NCBI GenBank assembly: GCA_046703825.1
Contig: JBJKSO010000010.1
Location: 1-50,930 of the forward strand
From: JBJKSO01 sp046703825
Lineage (GTDB): Bacteria > Chloroflexota > Dormibacteria > Aeolococcales > Bog-877
DNA length: 50,930 nt
Reading direction: 5' to 3'
Positions 34,505 through 43,984 of the stretch are shown in pieces. Position numbers and translations under genes: made by a program. Below the pieces are notes generated by a model. The model ran no database searches. It saw nothing but the letters and a program-made list of their open reading frames with translations, and was not told the origin of the DNA. Positions within the stretch are counted from its first letter, which is position 1. Each line of letters starts with the position of its first letter.

Positions 34505-36474
34505 GGTTCAATCGCCCAGATCAGCGCCGGCCCACTCTTTGGGTCCAGCTCTATCCGCTGAGCGGACCCCTTCCACACCGCCCGCTGGCCAGAGAGCAGC
34601 TCTCGCACACCGAACTCCCGGCGGGCACGCAGGCCGAGGTCATCCAGATGCAGCCGCAGGAAGGTCGAGTGGGAGCGGGCAGGGTCAAGGTTGACGGCGA
34701 TCAGCAGGGTGTCGTGCCCGTCGGCGGAGCGGCGCGAGTAGCTGATCACCCAGGGGCTGCCGGTGCGGTGGAATCGCAGGCCGCGAAGCTGCTGCAGCGC
34801 CGGATGCGTGTGGCGCAGCCGGTTGACCTGGGCGATGAGGGGCGTCATCGACGGAGCTCGATCCCAATCGCGCGGACGGAACTGATACTTCTCGGAGTCC
34901 AGGTACTCTTCGCTGCTCCGCCTCAGCGGGACGTTCTCGAAAAGCTCGAACCCGCTGTAGATCCCGTAGCTGGGAGAGAGCGTCGCCGCCAGCACGAAGC
35001 GAGCACGAAACGCAGCTGGACCGCCCTCGGCCAGCTCGCGCGTAAGGATGTCCGGGGTGTTGGCGAAGAAGTTGGGTCGGTAGAAGTCCGGTGTCTCGCT
35101 GGCGAGCTGCTCGAGGTAGGTCTCCAGCGCCGCCTTGCGGTTGCGCCAGGTGAAGTAGGTGTAGGACTGGCTGAAGCCGAGCTTGGAGAGCTCGAACATC
35201 AGGGCCGGCGTGGTGAACGCTTCGGCGAGCATCACCACCTCCGGGTGTTCGGACCGCAGCCGCTCCCAAACCCAGCGCCAGAAGGGGAGGGGCTTGGTAT
35301 GCGGGTTGTCCACCCGGAAGACCCGCACCCCTCTTTGAATCCAGAATTCCAGCACCTGGTAGCACGCGAGCCAGAGCCCGCGCCAGTCCGCGCATAGGAA
35401 GTCGAGCGGGTAGACGTCGTCGTAGCGCTTGGGCGGATTCTCGGCGGTGCGGATGCTGCCGTCCGGGCGGTGGACGAACCACTCCGGGTGCTGGCTGACC
35501 CAGGGATGGTCGGGCGAACACTGCAACGTGTAGTCGAGTGCCACCTCCATCCCGAGCCGCTCCGCCTCGGCGCGGAAGCGGTCGAAGTCCTCAAGCGTCC
35601 CGAGCTCGGGATTTACCGCCGTGTGGCCACCGGCGGGTGAGCCGATCGCCCAGGGGCTGCCGGGGTCGCCCGGCCTGGCGGGGACGGTGTTGTTGGGACC
35701 TCGCCGGGCAGTAGTCCCGATAGGGTGGATCGGGGGCAGATAGACGACATCGAACCCCATGGCGGCGATGCCGCTCAGCCTGGTCGCAGCAGTGGCAAAG
35801 GTCCCGGAGCGGCCCGCCGCCGACCCCTCGGACCGCGGGAAGAACTCGTACCAGGCCCCCACCTGGGCCAGCTGGCGCTCCACCCAAACCGGTAGCGCAG
35901 GCGACTCCAGCGCATCTGGATCCGGAGTCGCCCCGAGCAGCTCGGCCAGCTCCGGCTGGAGCAGAAGTCGCATCAGCGCCGCACCGGGGCCAGCGGCGGC
36001 CCGGCGCACTCGCTGGAGCCAGTCGCCGGCCGTGACGCCGGGCATCTCCGCCAGGCGCGACAGAGCCAGATCCAGTCCCAGTGGCAGCTCACTGGACTGG
36101 TCCACGCCGGCCCGCTGCCAGTTGACCACCCACCGGCGCCAGCTGCCGAAGCGGTCCTCCCAGGCGAGGATGCGAAACTCGCCGTGGCCCAGCTCGCCGA
36201 ACTCCACCAGCGCCTCCCAGAGGTTGTCGTGAACCGGGTGGAGACGCATGGGCCGCTTGCTCCACGGCCCGGACTGGCGCCAGCTGACCCGCGCTCGCAA
36301 GGCAGGTTGCCCTTCGGCGAAGATGCGGGCCTCCACCGGCAAGGGTTGCCCGGCGATCGCCTTCGCCGGCCTACTCCCGCAGTCGACCTGGGGCCGTACC
36401 GCGGTGATTACCAGGCGCTCTACCGCAGTCGGCAGGTCGGGTGCCAGGTGGGCGGCGTCGGCGGGGACAGGCAC
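34501..36474 (-). CDS. glgE: Alpha-1,4-glucan:maltose-1-phosphate maltosyltransferase GlgE
   Basis: This 657-residue GH13_3 enzyme extends alpha-glucan with maltosyl units from maltose-1-phosphate. An N-terminal beta domain (about 20-125) and helical dimerisation region precede the barrel. The nucleophile Asp387 is in FRVDNPHTKP and the acid/base Glu418 in MLAEAFT; YLPPIHPIG and NPPKRYDDVYPLDF are family signatures. The GTG at 36474 starts 50 bases after lhr. The branching enzyme GlgB, often in this operon, is not in the window. TreS follows with a four-base overlap. Confidence 0.95.
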   Translation of the reverse strand: MPVPADAAHLAPDLPTAVERLVITAVRPQVDCGSRPAKAIAGQPLPVEARIFAEGQPALRARVSWRQSGPWSKRPMRLHPVHDNLWEALVEFGELGHGEFRILAWEDRFGSWRRWVVNWQRAGVDQSSELPLGLDLALSRLAEMPGVTAGDWLQRVRRAAAGPGAALMRLLLQPELAELLGATPDPDALESPALPVWVERQLAQVGAWYEFFPRSEGSAAGRSGTFATAATRLSGIAAMGFDVVYLPPIHPIGTTARRGPNNTVPARPGDPGSPWAIGSPAGGHTAVNPELGTLEDFDRFRAEAERLGMEVALDYTLQCSPDHPWVSQHPEWFVHRPDGSIRTAENPPKRYDDVYPLDFLCADWRGLWLACYQVLEFWIQRGVRVFRVDNPHTKPLPFWRWVWERLRSEHPEVVMLAEAFTTPALMFELSKLGFSQSYTYFTWRNRKAALETYLEQLASETPDFYRPNFFANTPDILTRELAEGGPAAFRARFVLAATLSPSYGIYSGFELFENVPLRRSSEEYLDSEKYQFRPRDWDRAPSMTPLIAQVNRLRHTHPALQQLRGLRFHRTGSPWVISYSRRSADGHDTLLIAVNLDPARSHSTFLRLHLDDLGLRARREFGVRELLSGQRAVWKGSAQRIELDPKSGPALIWAIEP

Positions 36475-36524
36475 TTGTCTAGATTGCCACCCTCAAGGAC
36501 ACGCTCGCACCCCAGGAGACGATC

Positions 36525-39500
36525 TCAGGCCAACGCCTGGCGCCGGTCGGAAACGGGAACCGGCAGGCCGTCGCGGTACGCCACCCTGCCGGTTCTGACC
36601 GCCGGCACCCGCTCCCCGGGGAGGAGGATGCCAACCAGGTTGAGTGGATCTGCGGCGCTGAGCTCGACTTGCTCGTCGCTGGGCGGGGGCAGCGCCCTGA
36701 GCGCCTCCAGCGCCTGGGGAAGGGCGTACTGCTCTCCCGCCACCCCGGTGACGAAGCGGCCGCCGACCACGACCCCGCGGGCCTCCATGCGGCGCAGTGC
36801 CCAGACCACCTCCCGCCAAGGGAGGGCCAACGACTCACGCGCCAGCAGGTCCCAAAAGACGATTCCCCAACGAGTCAGCAGCTGCTCGGCCGCCGCCTCG
36901 GCCAGCTCCTCGGGGGCCCCTGCCGCGGCGGCGGTCGGGAGCAGGGCCCAGCGCCCCTCGCTGGGGCCACTCCAATCGATGCCGCGACGCAGCCCCGAGC
37001 GCTGACGCCGCCGGCGGCGGGAGTCTTGCTGCCAGTTGACGCGGGCGGCGAGCAGCGACCGGACCGCCTGGAACCCGTCGGCCGTGACCAGCCCACGGGC
37101 AACCAGCTCCCACAGAGCATCCTCGACCTCCTGGGGAAGACGCCCGGTCAGCGAGCGGATCTCCGCCTGGAACAGCGCTCCCCGCTCCCGCAGCACGCTC
37201 AGCACCTCGGCTGCCGCGCCCAGCTCAGCGGGAGTGGCCACAGCGCCGCCCCGCATGGCCGCAAGCAGCCAGTCCACATCCTCGCGCAGCGCAAAGGTCA
37301 GCGGCGTGGCCCGGGACGGCGCTGCCACCCCGCGCCGCACGCCGTCCTCAGGCTCGCTGCGGCGCAGACCCAGCCGGCCCCAGCTGAGTGCACCGGACAG
37401 GCACAGCTCGTCCAGCCAGCCCGGCTGGTACGCACCGACCCGCAGCGGCAGCACGTCGCTCTCCCAGGCGGCGGCAGGAAGTTCGAAGCCCTGAAGCTGG
37501 TCGAGCACCGCCAGCACCCCCCGCGGTCCGCTCAGCTGCTCACCGGGCATAACGTGCTGCCAGCGGAGCAGGAAGCGCATCAACTGCTGAGCCGTCGCCG
37601 GGCGCGAGGCGGCCTGGCGCTCGCGCCGCCGCCGCGCCTGGAGCCTGAGCAACACCCGCCGGGCGCACCAGGTCTCCTCCTGAGCCGAGGAGGGGAGGAG
37701 GCGGCAGGCGAACCCCTCCTGCTCCAGGCGCGCGACCGAGTCCCGTACCGAGGTGGGCGGCAAAGCGGTCTGCTGGGCCAGCCCGGCCACGGAGAGGGGG
37801 CGGCTCACCTCCAAGTGGCCACGGACGATGTGGTCCACCGCGTCCTCGTGGGTCCAAACGGAGGGTTCGGCGGCCAGCGTCCCGGCTCGACCCTCCAGGG
37901 CTGCCGCCACCAGCCCCTGGCGTTCAATCGCAGCCCACAGCGCACCAGATTCATGGCCCAGATCCACACCGAAGGCTCGGCCGGAATTTTGGAGGTGCTC
38001 AAACCAGGGCTGCCACTCCTGTCGGGTCCGCGCCACCCCGAGCGCGAGCAAGAGGTCGTGCAGTTCCTCCGCGTCCCGCAGGTCTGGAGCAACCTCAGCC
38101 GCCACCTCGGTCACCTCCGACTCCTGAAAGCGATCCGGAGTCAGCACCTGCAGCGGCAGGCCGGGACGCAGCCGCACCGACCTGGTCCGCCGCTCCTCGA
38201 GCGGAGCGTCGTCCAGGAAGGTGAAGGGCCGGCCGTTGAGGATCTCGTGCGCCAGCACCGAAGGCTCGGCGGAATCGCGGAAGTGAAGCCGGACCGAGCC
38301 GTCAGCCACGGCGGCCAGCAGCCGCTCCAGTCCCGCGACGTCCATCGCCTCCTCCAGACAGTCGCGCATGGTCTGGGTCACCAACAGGTGGTCCGGGATG
38401 GCGATGGGACCGGCAGGAGCGTTCTCCTGGCAGGCGGCCAGCGCGGGGAAGACCGCGGCCATCATGTCGTCCGCCTCCATCCGCTGGATCGCCACCGGCA
38501 CCCTGGAGCTGCCCCGGGCACGGGGCACCATCAGAGCTCGGGTGAGGTTCCAGCGCCAGCGGGCGGTGAACATCGGGGTGGGGAGCAGCGCCTGCTCCAA
38601 AACCCGGCGCGCGCTGTCGGCCCGAACCAATCCCGGAATGGTGCTCAGCGGGAAGCTGTGCTGGGGTCCCAGCGAGAGCACGCAGGCGTCGTCATTGGCG
38701 GCCGCCTGCAACTCGAAGTCGAAGGTGGTGCAGAAGCGCTTGCGCAGAGCCAGCCCCAGGGCGCGGTTGATACGGCTTCCGAACGGTGAGTGGACCACCA
38801 GCTGGCTGCCCTCGGTCTCGTCGAAGAAACGCTCGAAGAGGAGGTCTGACTGGGTGGGGATGACGCCCAAGGCCCGGCGCGCGGCATCCAGGTAGCGGCA
38901 CAGCTCCCTGGCGCAGTCGCGGCCGCAGCCAATCCGTGCCGCCAGCGTTTCGGCGGCCGACTCCAGGGGTTCGGACTCGAGCAGTTGCTGCGCCAACCGG
39001 CGCAAGTCGGACACCCGCTCCGACAGCTCATCGCTGCGCCCCGGGGCTTCGCCCAGCCAGAACGGGATGCTGGGCGGAACGCCCTCGGCGTCCACCACCC
39101 GGACCACTCCCGCCTCGACGCGACGGATCCGCCAGGAGTGGGAGCCGAGCAGAAAGACGTCGCCCGGCAAAGATTCGATGGCGAAGTCCTCGTTGACGGC
39201 ACCGACGAAGGTGTCGTCCGGATCAGCCAGCACACGGTAGTCACCGGTCTCGGGGATGGCGCCCGCGTTCAGGAGAGCGGCCAGGCGGGCGCCCCGGCGC
39301 GGCAGCACCCGGTGGTTGACGAGGTCGCGGTGGAGGTAGGCGCCACGCCGGCCCCGGCCGGTAACCACTCCATCCGAGACCAGCTCCAGAGTGCGCTGGA
39401 AATCGTCCCAGCTGAGCTCGGAGAAGGCAGCCGAGCTTCGCGCCAGCTCGAAGAGGTCTTGCTCGGTCCGCGGCTCCGCCGCGACCTCGGCCACCAGTTG

Positions 39501-40754
39501 CTGGGCCAGGACATCCAGCGGCATCGGCGGCTGGGGCAGGGCATCAAGGGCGCCGTCCCGGACCGCCCAGAGCATGGCCGCGGACTCCACCAGCTCATCG
39601 CGGCTCAGGGGGAACAGGCGGCCCAAGGGCACGCCGTCGCGGCTGTGGTTGGCCCGGCCCACCCGCTGCAGCAGGGTGGCGATGTTGCGGGTGCTCCCGA
39701 TCTGGCACACCATCTCCACCGGCCCGACATCGATTCCCAGCTCCAGCGACGAGGTGGCCACCAGCGCCCGGAGATCGCCCTGTCGCAGCCGCGCCTCCAC
39801 GCGCTGGCGACGCTCGCGGGAGAGACTGCCGTGGTGGGCGGCCACCGCCTCCTCCCCGAGGCGCTCCGCCAGCAGGTGGGCGAGGCGCTCCGACATTCGC
39901 CGGGTGTTGACGAAGATCAGGGTGGTCCGGTGGGCCTGGACGTGCCCGGCCACCCGATCGAGAATGTGGCCAAGCTGCTCCAGCGACGCCACCGCCCCCA
40001 ACTCGGAATCCGGCAGCTCGATGGCCAGGTCGAGCTCGCGTCGGTGACCGCAGTCGACCACGGTGCAGCTCCGGCCGGGTGCGGCCCCCTTGAGCAGGGC
40101 GGCCACGCGCGCGATCGGCTTCTGGGTAGCGGAGAGACCGATCCGCTGTGGCCGCGAACCGGTCTGGATCCGGTCAAGCCGCTCCAGGGTCAGCGAAAGA
40201 TGGGCGCCGCGCTTGTCACGCGCCATGGTGTGGATCTCATCAACGACCACGGTCTGCACCTGGCGCAGCAGCTCGCGGCTGCGGCTGGCCGTGACCATCA
40301 GAAACAGGCTCTCCGGGGTGGTAACGATAATGTTCGGGGGCTGGCGCAGCATGGCGGCGCGCTCCGCGGCCGGGGTGTCGCCGCTGCGAACTCCGACGGT
40401 CAGCGGGCTCAGCGTCACCCCCAGGCTGGCGGCCTTCGACGCTATCCCCGTCAACGGCTCGCGCAAGTTCTCCTGAACATCGACCGCCAGCGCCTTGAGA
40501 GGGGAGACGTAGACAACCCGGGGACCGCCGTCAAGAGCGTCACCGGCCTCGGCCGAGCGCAGGCAGTGGTCGATCGCCACCAGAAAGCCGGCCAGCGTCT
40601 TGCCCGACCCGGTGGGAGCCGCCAGCAGGGTGTCACTGCCGGTCCGGATCGACCGCCAGCCGAGTCGCTGTGGGTCGGTGGGACCGGCGGGAAAGTGCTC
40701 GACAAACCAGGCCCTCACGGCCGGATGGAATGCGTCGAGGGGCGATGGGCTCAC
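36525..40754 (-). CDS. lhr: Lhr-type ATP-dependent DNA helicase
   Basis: This protein of about 1409 residues is a full-length Lhr superfamily 2 helicase, a 3'-5' DNA translocase linked to repair. RecA1 has Walker A APTGSGKT (46-53), TTPESLF and DEIH (172-175); RecA2 has TSSLELGIDVG and QRVGRANH. Winged-helix and Lhr beta-barrel regions follow to about 850, then the long Lhr C-terminal region with winged-helix-like repeats. The GTG at 40754 begins the family-typical SPLDAFHPAVRAWF; a TTG at 40784 would add ten residues. It may head the transcription unit with glgE-treS-mak. No LexA box was found upstream. Confidence 0.94.
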   Translation of the reverse strand: MSPSPLDAFHPAVRAWFVEHFPAGPTDPQRLGWRSIRTGSDTLLAAPTGSGKTLAGFLVAIDHCLRSAEAGDALDGGPRVVYVSPLKALAVDVQENLREPLTGIASKAASLGVTLSPLTVGVRSGDTPAAERAAMLRQPPNIIVTTPESLFLMVTASRSRELLRQVQTVVVDEIHTMARDKRGAHLSLTLERLDRIQTGSRPQRIGLSATQKPIARVAALLKGAAPGRSCTVVDCGHRRELDLAIELPDSELGAVASLEQLGHILDRVAGHVQAHRTTLIFVNTRRMSERLAHLLAERLGEEAVAAHHGSLSRERRQRVEARLRQGDLRALVATSSLELGIDVGPVEMVCQIGSTRNIATLLQRVGRANHSRDGVPLGRLFPLSRDELVESAAMLWAVRDGALDALPQPPMPLDVLAQQLVAEVAAEPRTEQDLFELARSSAAFSELSWDDFQRTLELVSDGVVTGRGRRGAYLHRDLVNHRVLPRRGARLAALLNAGAIPETGDYRVLADPDDTFVGAVNEDFAIESLPGDVFLLGSHSWRIRRVEAGVVRVVDAEGVPPSIPFWLGEAPGRSDELSERVSDLRRLAQQLLESEPLESAAETLAARIGCGRDCARELCRYLDAARRALGVIPTQSDLLFERFFDETEGSQLVVHSPFGSRINRALGLALRKRFCTTFDFELQAAANDDACVLSLGPQHSFPLSTIPGLVRADSARRVLEQALLPTPMFTARWRWNLTRALMVPRARGSSRVPVAIQRMEADDMMAAVFPALAACQENAPAGPIAIPDHLLVTQTMRDCLEEAMDVAGLERLLAAVADGSVRLHFRDSAEPSVLAHEILNGRPFTFLDDAPLEERRTRSVRLRPGLPLQVLTPDRFQESEVTEVAAEVAPDLRDAEELHDLLLALGVARTRQEWQPWFEHLQNSGRAFGVDLGHESGALWAAIERQGLVAAALEGRAGTLAAEPSVWTHEDAVDHIVRGHLEVSRPLSVAGLAQQTALPPTSVRDSVARLEQEGFACRLLPSSAQEETWCARRVLLRLQARRRRERQAASRPATAQQLMRFLLRWQHVMPGEQLSGPRGVLAVLDQLQGFELPAAAWESDVLPLRVGAYQPGWLDELCLSGALSWGRLGLRRSEPEDGVRRGVAAPSRATPLTFALREDVDWLLAAMRGGAVATPAELGAAAEVLSVLRERGALFQAEIRSLTGRLPQEVEDALWELVARGLVTADGFQAVRSLLAARVNWQQDSRRRRRQRSGLRRGIDWSGPSEGRWALLPTAAAAGAPEELAEAAAEQLLTRWGIVFWDLLARESLALPWREVVWALRRMEARGVVVGGRFVTGVAGEQYALPQALEALRALPPPSDEQVELSAADPLNLVGILLPGERVPAVRTGRVAYRDGLPVPVSDRRQALA

Positions 40755-40928
40755 CTCGCTATGGAAGCACAGTCCGGTGGGCAATCCGGGCGGCCGCTAA
40801 CCCTCTTTTTTGGCAGGGATGCGGGAACTTCCTCGCCACAGCCAGTGGGAGTTAGACCCACCAGCCACCCCGCGACCAGCACATACCCCGGACCACAACA
40901 TTCGCCCGGCTGGCTATGCGAGCATGAG

Positions 40929-41513
40929 ATGGTGAGCGGCGACGCGGCGGGCGAGATCGAAAGCCACATCAAGCCGGCCCCAGCTGCACCCAGGAACAAC
41001 GGTCCGACCGCGGGCTTGCAGGGCGCGGAGCGGGCGGCGGCAGCGGCCAGACGGGCAGAGCTGGCCCAGCGCTACCTGCGGCCTAGCGGCGCGCGCCCGC
41101 CGAGCTCGACCCGGGGGATACACCACACCGCTCTGATCAGCAGCGACGTCGAACGCACGATCCGCTTCTACCAGGATGTGCTGGAGATGCCGCTGACGGA
41201 CGTGATGGAGAACCGCGACTACGGCGGTTCCACCCATTTCTTCTTTGACGTCGGCAATGGCAACGCCATCGCCTTCTTCGACCTTCCCGGTCTTGAGCTC
41301 GGGCCTTACGCCGAGGTCCTGGGCGGGCTGCACCACTTGGCCATATCGGTGGAGCCGGAGCGCTGGGAGCACCTCAAGGCTAACCTTGACGCGGCGGGCG
41401 TGCCCTACGCCCACGTCGACGGCTCTTCGCTGTACTTCCGGGATCCCGACGGCGCCCGGCTCGAGCTGATCAGCGACCCGCTCGGCCAGATGTACGGGGC
41501 CCAGGTGGTCTGA
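40929..41513 (+). CDS. VOC (glyoxalase/bleomycin resistance-like) family protein
   Basis: This 194-residue protein has an Ala/Arg-rich N-terminal extension (about residues 1-62) followed by a single vicinal-oxygen-chelate domain (about 65-190). Likely metal ligands are His in GIHHTALIS, His in GGLHHLAIS and Glu in GARLELIS, and RTIRFYQDVLEM is the typical first helix. It could be a glyoxalase-like lyase or a dioxygenase; a two-repeat enzyme would require dimerisation. The ATG at 40929 is the only good start outside the lhr region. No clear ribosome binding site is seen. The gene is divergent from lhr. Confidence 0.85.
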   Translation: MVSGDAAGEIESHIKPAPAAPRNNGPTAGLQGAERAAAAARRAELAQRYLRPSGARPPSSTRGIHHTALISSDVERTIRFYQDVLEMPLTDVMENRDYGGSTHFFFDVGNGNAIAFFDLPGLELGPYAEVLGGLHHLAISVEPERWEHLKANLDAAGVPYAHVDGSSLYFRDPDGARLELISDPLGQMYGAQVV

Positions 41514-41901
41514 GGTCGGCGACAGCGCCCTGGGCGAGTGCTCGCCGGCGGATGGATGGCTCCCACCGGGCTGCCATCCTGCCAGCCTCACCCGGGGGAC
41601 TGAGGTCGGAATGTGGGCGTGACCGACAGACATTCCCTAGCTCAAGATAAGAGACCTTATCGCGATCTTCTAGTACGCCATGCGGGCCGCCACGGCGGTC
41701 GCGTGCCTGAGGGGGGCGCTCGGCGCCCGGAGGGAGGGCCGTGAGCGCTTCTGCGGGACGGCAAGAAGGGCAGCCAACGCCCAGAGCCGACGGCCGCCGT
41801 CCATATGCAGGCGGCGTGGCCCGGACTGCACCCGAGGCGTGGATCTTTGTGAAGCCTGTTGCCGTCTCGACTGACGTAGCCCTCTCAAGCCGACCAACGC
41901 A
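41514..41901. other. Intergenic stretch with hairpins, no gene seen
   Basis: Between the VOC gene and the convergent alkyltransferase-like gene. GATAAG-AGAC-CTTATC (41646-41661) and GGGCGC-TCG-GCGCCC (41714-41728) are perfect hairpin repeats that could end transcription, although neither has a T-run. The short frames here have no recognisable features. Confidence 0.5.
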
Positions 41902-42312
41902 TCAGTTATGTGCGGCCGGGAGGGACTTCACGGACCGCTCACCGTCTCGTCGCGCCCCTCCCCGCCCTCGAACATATGTGCCGACGCGTCTGGAGAGAAC
42001 GCAGCGCCCGTTGACGACTGACACTCCCTCCGCCGTCAGCCGCTCGGCCTGCTGCTGCTCGTGCCCGGGCACCAGCCGCCCGTTGGCAGCGACGACGCGC
42101 CACCACGGCAGGCCCGAAGACGCGGCCATGACCCGGCCGACCGCACGCGCCGCCCCGGCGCGACCTGCCAAGGCTGCCACCTCCCCGTAGGTGAGCACTT
42201 CGCCGGGGCCGGTCTGGCGCAGCACGCGACCCACCGAGTCCGCAAGGCCGAGGCAAGCCGTGCCCCACCCTGGAGTAGCTGGCACCGAGGGACCCCGATT
42301 TGGACCGGGCAT
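41902..42312 (-). CDS. Alkyltransferase-like (ATL) protein of the MGMT family
   Basis: The core (about residues 25-110) is the DNA-binding domain of O6-methylguanine-DNA methyltransferases: VGRVLRQTGPGEVLTYGEVAALAG, GAARAVGRVM, then PWWRVV and NGRLVPGHEQQQAERLTAEG. The active-site Cys of the usual PCHRV is Trp, as in ATL proteins, which flag O6-alkylguanine for excision repair rather than removing the alkyl group. The following His is also Trp here. The ATG at 42312 gives 136 residues; the true start may be further in, near the GLADSVGRV helix. The C-terminal 30 residues are basic and may extend beyond the fold. Confidence 0.75.
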   Translation of the reverse strand: MPGPNRGPSVPATPGWGTACLGLADSVGRVLRQTGPGEVLTYGEVAALAGRAGAARAVGRVMAASSGLPWWRVVAANGRLVPGHEQQQAERLTAEGVSVVNGRCVLSRRVGTYVRGRGGARRDGERSVKSLPAAHN

Positions 42313-42785
42313 ACAGCGAAGGTACGTCCGCGGTGGTGACCAGCTGGCTCCTACGGCCTGCGGACCGCGCACCACCCGGCCGACCCGGCAACCCGCGCGG
42401 GACTGCCCAGCCTCAGCTACCGTGCGCGCGGCTGCTGCGTACCCGGCGGGCCCGGTGCCTTGCGCGCGGGGTGCCCCCGGTTGGACCAATTCGAGGCCCC
42501 CCCATGCATGCCCCACATCGATCGCCGGCGGAAAAATGCCGTGGCCCTCTCCTCTACCCCGTTCGCGGTGAGCGAACAATCAGTGGCCACAGATCGCGGC
42601 TGTCGGAATCTTTCCGACCGAGTTGCTTTGAGTAGCGTATCTCCAAGTCGTCCTCTCAGCTGACTTCGCTGCGCGCCGTCGGTGCGCCGGTAGCGCCCCA
42701 GCCCGCTTCTCGCCGGACCGCAGCCTGTCCTTGGCAGCGGCGGGCGGATGGGGAAGGGTTGGCCCACCCGCGCTCGGCGTGTCGA
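42313..42785. other. Intergenic stretch with no gene seen
   Basis: Between the amidase 3' end and the ATL start. It is open in some frames but lacks coding bias or motifs. The promoter for the ATL gene must lie here. The notable content is the stem-rich block at 42541-42618. Confidence 0.5.
42541..42618. other. Stem-rich block, possible structured RNA or terminator
   Basis: GTGGCC (42541-42546) pairs with GGCCAC (42585-42590), enclosing GTTCGC (42561-42566) and GCGAAC (42572-42577) with a 5-base loop. Right after it, GTCGGAA (42602-42608), TCT and TTCCGAC (42612-42618) form a perfect 7-bp hairpin. Three stems in 78 bases is more than the neighbouring DNA shows. It lies 170-245 bases beyond the amidase stop and 230-305 bases before the ATL start, both on the - strand. 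Confidence 0.4.
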
Positions 42786-43799
42786 TCAGGCGAAGTAGCC
42801 GCGAGCCAGGGACTTGAGTCGGGCGTGGGTGTCGCCCATGGCGGCTGCCTTCGGCAGGTACCGCTTGGGGAACTTGGCGACCGAGGTGTAGTTGGTGTCG
42901 CACACGTTGGCCAAGGGCGCCAGCACCGCCTGCGAGATCAACTGGTAGGCATCCATCTTCTCGAGTCCGAAGTCTTCTCCCAACCAGTTGACGAGATCAG
43001 CCTGGGCGATCCGGAAGGCATCCTCGAGCGGGCGCACCGAGCCGGTGGAGATCAGGTATTCATCCGTCTCCAGCCGCGGCCAAGGACACGGCCGGCCCTT
43101 GATCAGGTCCACCAGCACCACCGTGTTCATGGCGCACTCCACCGCCACCCCGCAGGTTTCGCCCTCCCCCTGGCGGGCGTGGCCGTCGCCGAGCGACAGC
43201 AAAGCACCCTCCACGTTCACGCCCAGGTAGCAGGTGGCCCCGGCGCGCATCTCCGGAGTGTCCATGTTGCCGCCGAAGGCGTCCGGCACCAGCGCCGAGC
43301 GCACCTCGAGGTTCGCGGGAGCCACCCCCACCGTGCCGTGCATGGGGTCCATGGGCAGATCGACCTCGAAGTCGCCGTGCTTGGGCGCGAAGCGGCAGGT
43401 ACGCGCCCGGCGGTCGAGCTGCCAGATCCAGACCAACTCGGGCAGCGGCTCTTGCAGAGTCGCGGTTAGATGGGTGCTGGTCAAGGCCCCGAACAAGGGA
43501 ACCGTGGTCGATGCGGCCCAGTCGCGGGCGGGCTCGATGGAGATGAAGTGGACCGCCAGGGTATCCCCGGGCTCGGCGCCTTCGATGTAGAACGGTCCGG
43601 TTTGCGGATTGAGGAATGGGAACTGACATACCTGAGAGACCAGGTGGCGGTCGCTCGTGACCCGCCCGGCGAAGCAGTCCTCGGTGAACAGCTCCAGTAT
43701 GGTCCCGGGCTGCACACGAGCCAAAGGATCTACCCCGCCAAAGGTCCAGGCGAACTGCTCGGGTGTGGGCGAGAATGCCCGAACCTCGGCCTCACTCAA
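42786..43799 (-). CDS. Acetamidase/formamidase family protein
   Basis: This 337-residue protein matches the FmdA/AmdA family, which hydrolyses formamide, acetamide or related short amides to ammonia. Visible family segments include GTILELFTEDCFAG, the GPFYIEGAEPGDTLAV beta element, MHGTVGVAP, GGNMDTPEMRAGATCYLGV and GDGHARQGEGETCG, which carry the metal-binding His/Asp/Glu. A TTG at 43799 is chosen: AGGAGG (43806-43811) lies six bases upstream, whereas the upstream TTG at 43865 has none. It is divergent from the MDMPI-like gene, with 185 bases between them. Confidence 0.9.
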   Translation of the reverse strand: MSEAEVRAFSPTPEQFAWTFGGVDPLARVQPGTILELFTEDCFAGRVTSDRHLVSQVCQFPFLNPQTGPFYIEGAEPGDTLAVHFISIEPARDWAASTTVPLFGALTSTHLTATLQEPLPELVWIWQLDRRARTCRFAPKHGDFEVDLPMDPMHGTVGVAPANLEVRSALVPDAFGGNMDTPEMRAGATCYLGVNVEGALLSLGDGHARQGEGETCGVAVECAMNTVVLVDLIKGRPCPWPRLETDEYLISTGSVRPLEDAFRIAQADLVNWLGEDFGLEKMDAYQLISQAVLAPLANVCDTNYTSVAKFPKRYLPKAAAMGDTHARLKSLARGYFA

Positions 43800-43984
43800 A
43801 GCGCCCCTCCTCCGATATCGGGTCCGGCCACCACAATCTAGCGGGACGCGGTCCTGGCCGGCCAACGCGGCAGGTCCGGCTGCGGCCGACGCCTGACCGC
43901 CGACTGCGCGGTGGCTTCTGGCACTTGAGGCGGCTCTACGCGGCCGCTTCGGTCGGCGTCGGCAGCCGCTAGATTGGGTAGGCG

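Noticed and set aside
32774..34561. Open frame on the + strand opposite treS
   Set aside because: Antisense to TreS with its full set of GH13 catalytic motifs; composition is Val/His/Arg shadow type.
36669..38789. 706-codon open frame on the + strand opposite lhr
   Set aside because: It mirrors the lhr codons, has low-complexity Gln/His/Arg composition and no domain; lhr motifs on the other strand are unambiguous.
38985..40928. Upstream extension of the VOC gene
   Set aside because: The frame stays open only because it is antisense to lhr; the VOC fold begins well after the ATG at 40929.
41968..41981. LexA-like sequence CGAACATATGTGCC
   Set aside because: One half-site is broken, it lies inside the 3' part of the alkyltransferase-like gene, and no gene starts nearby.
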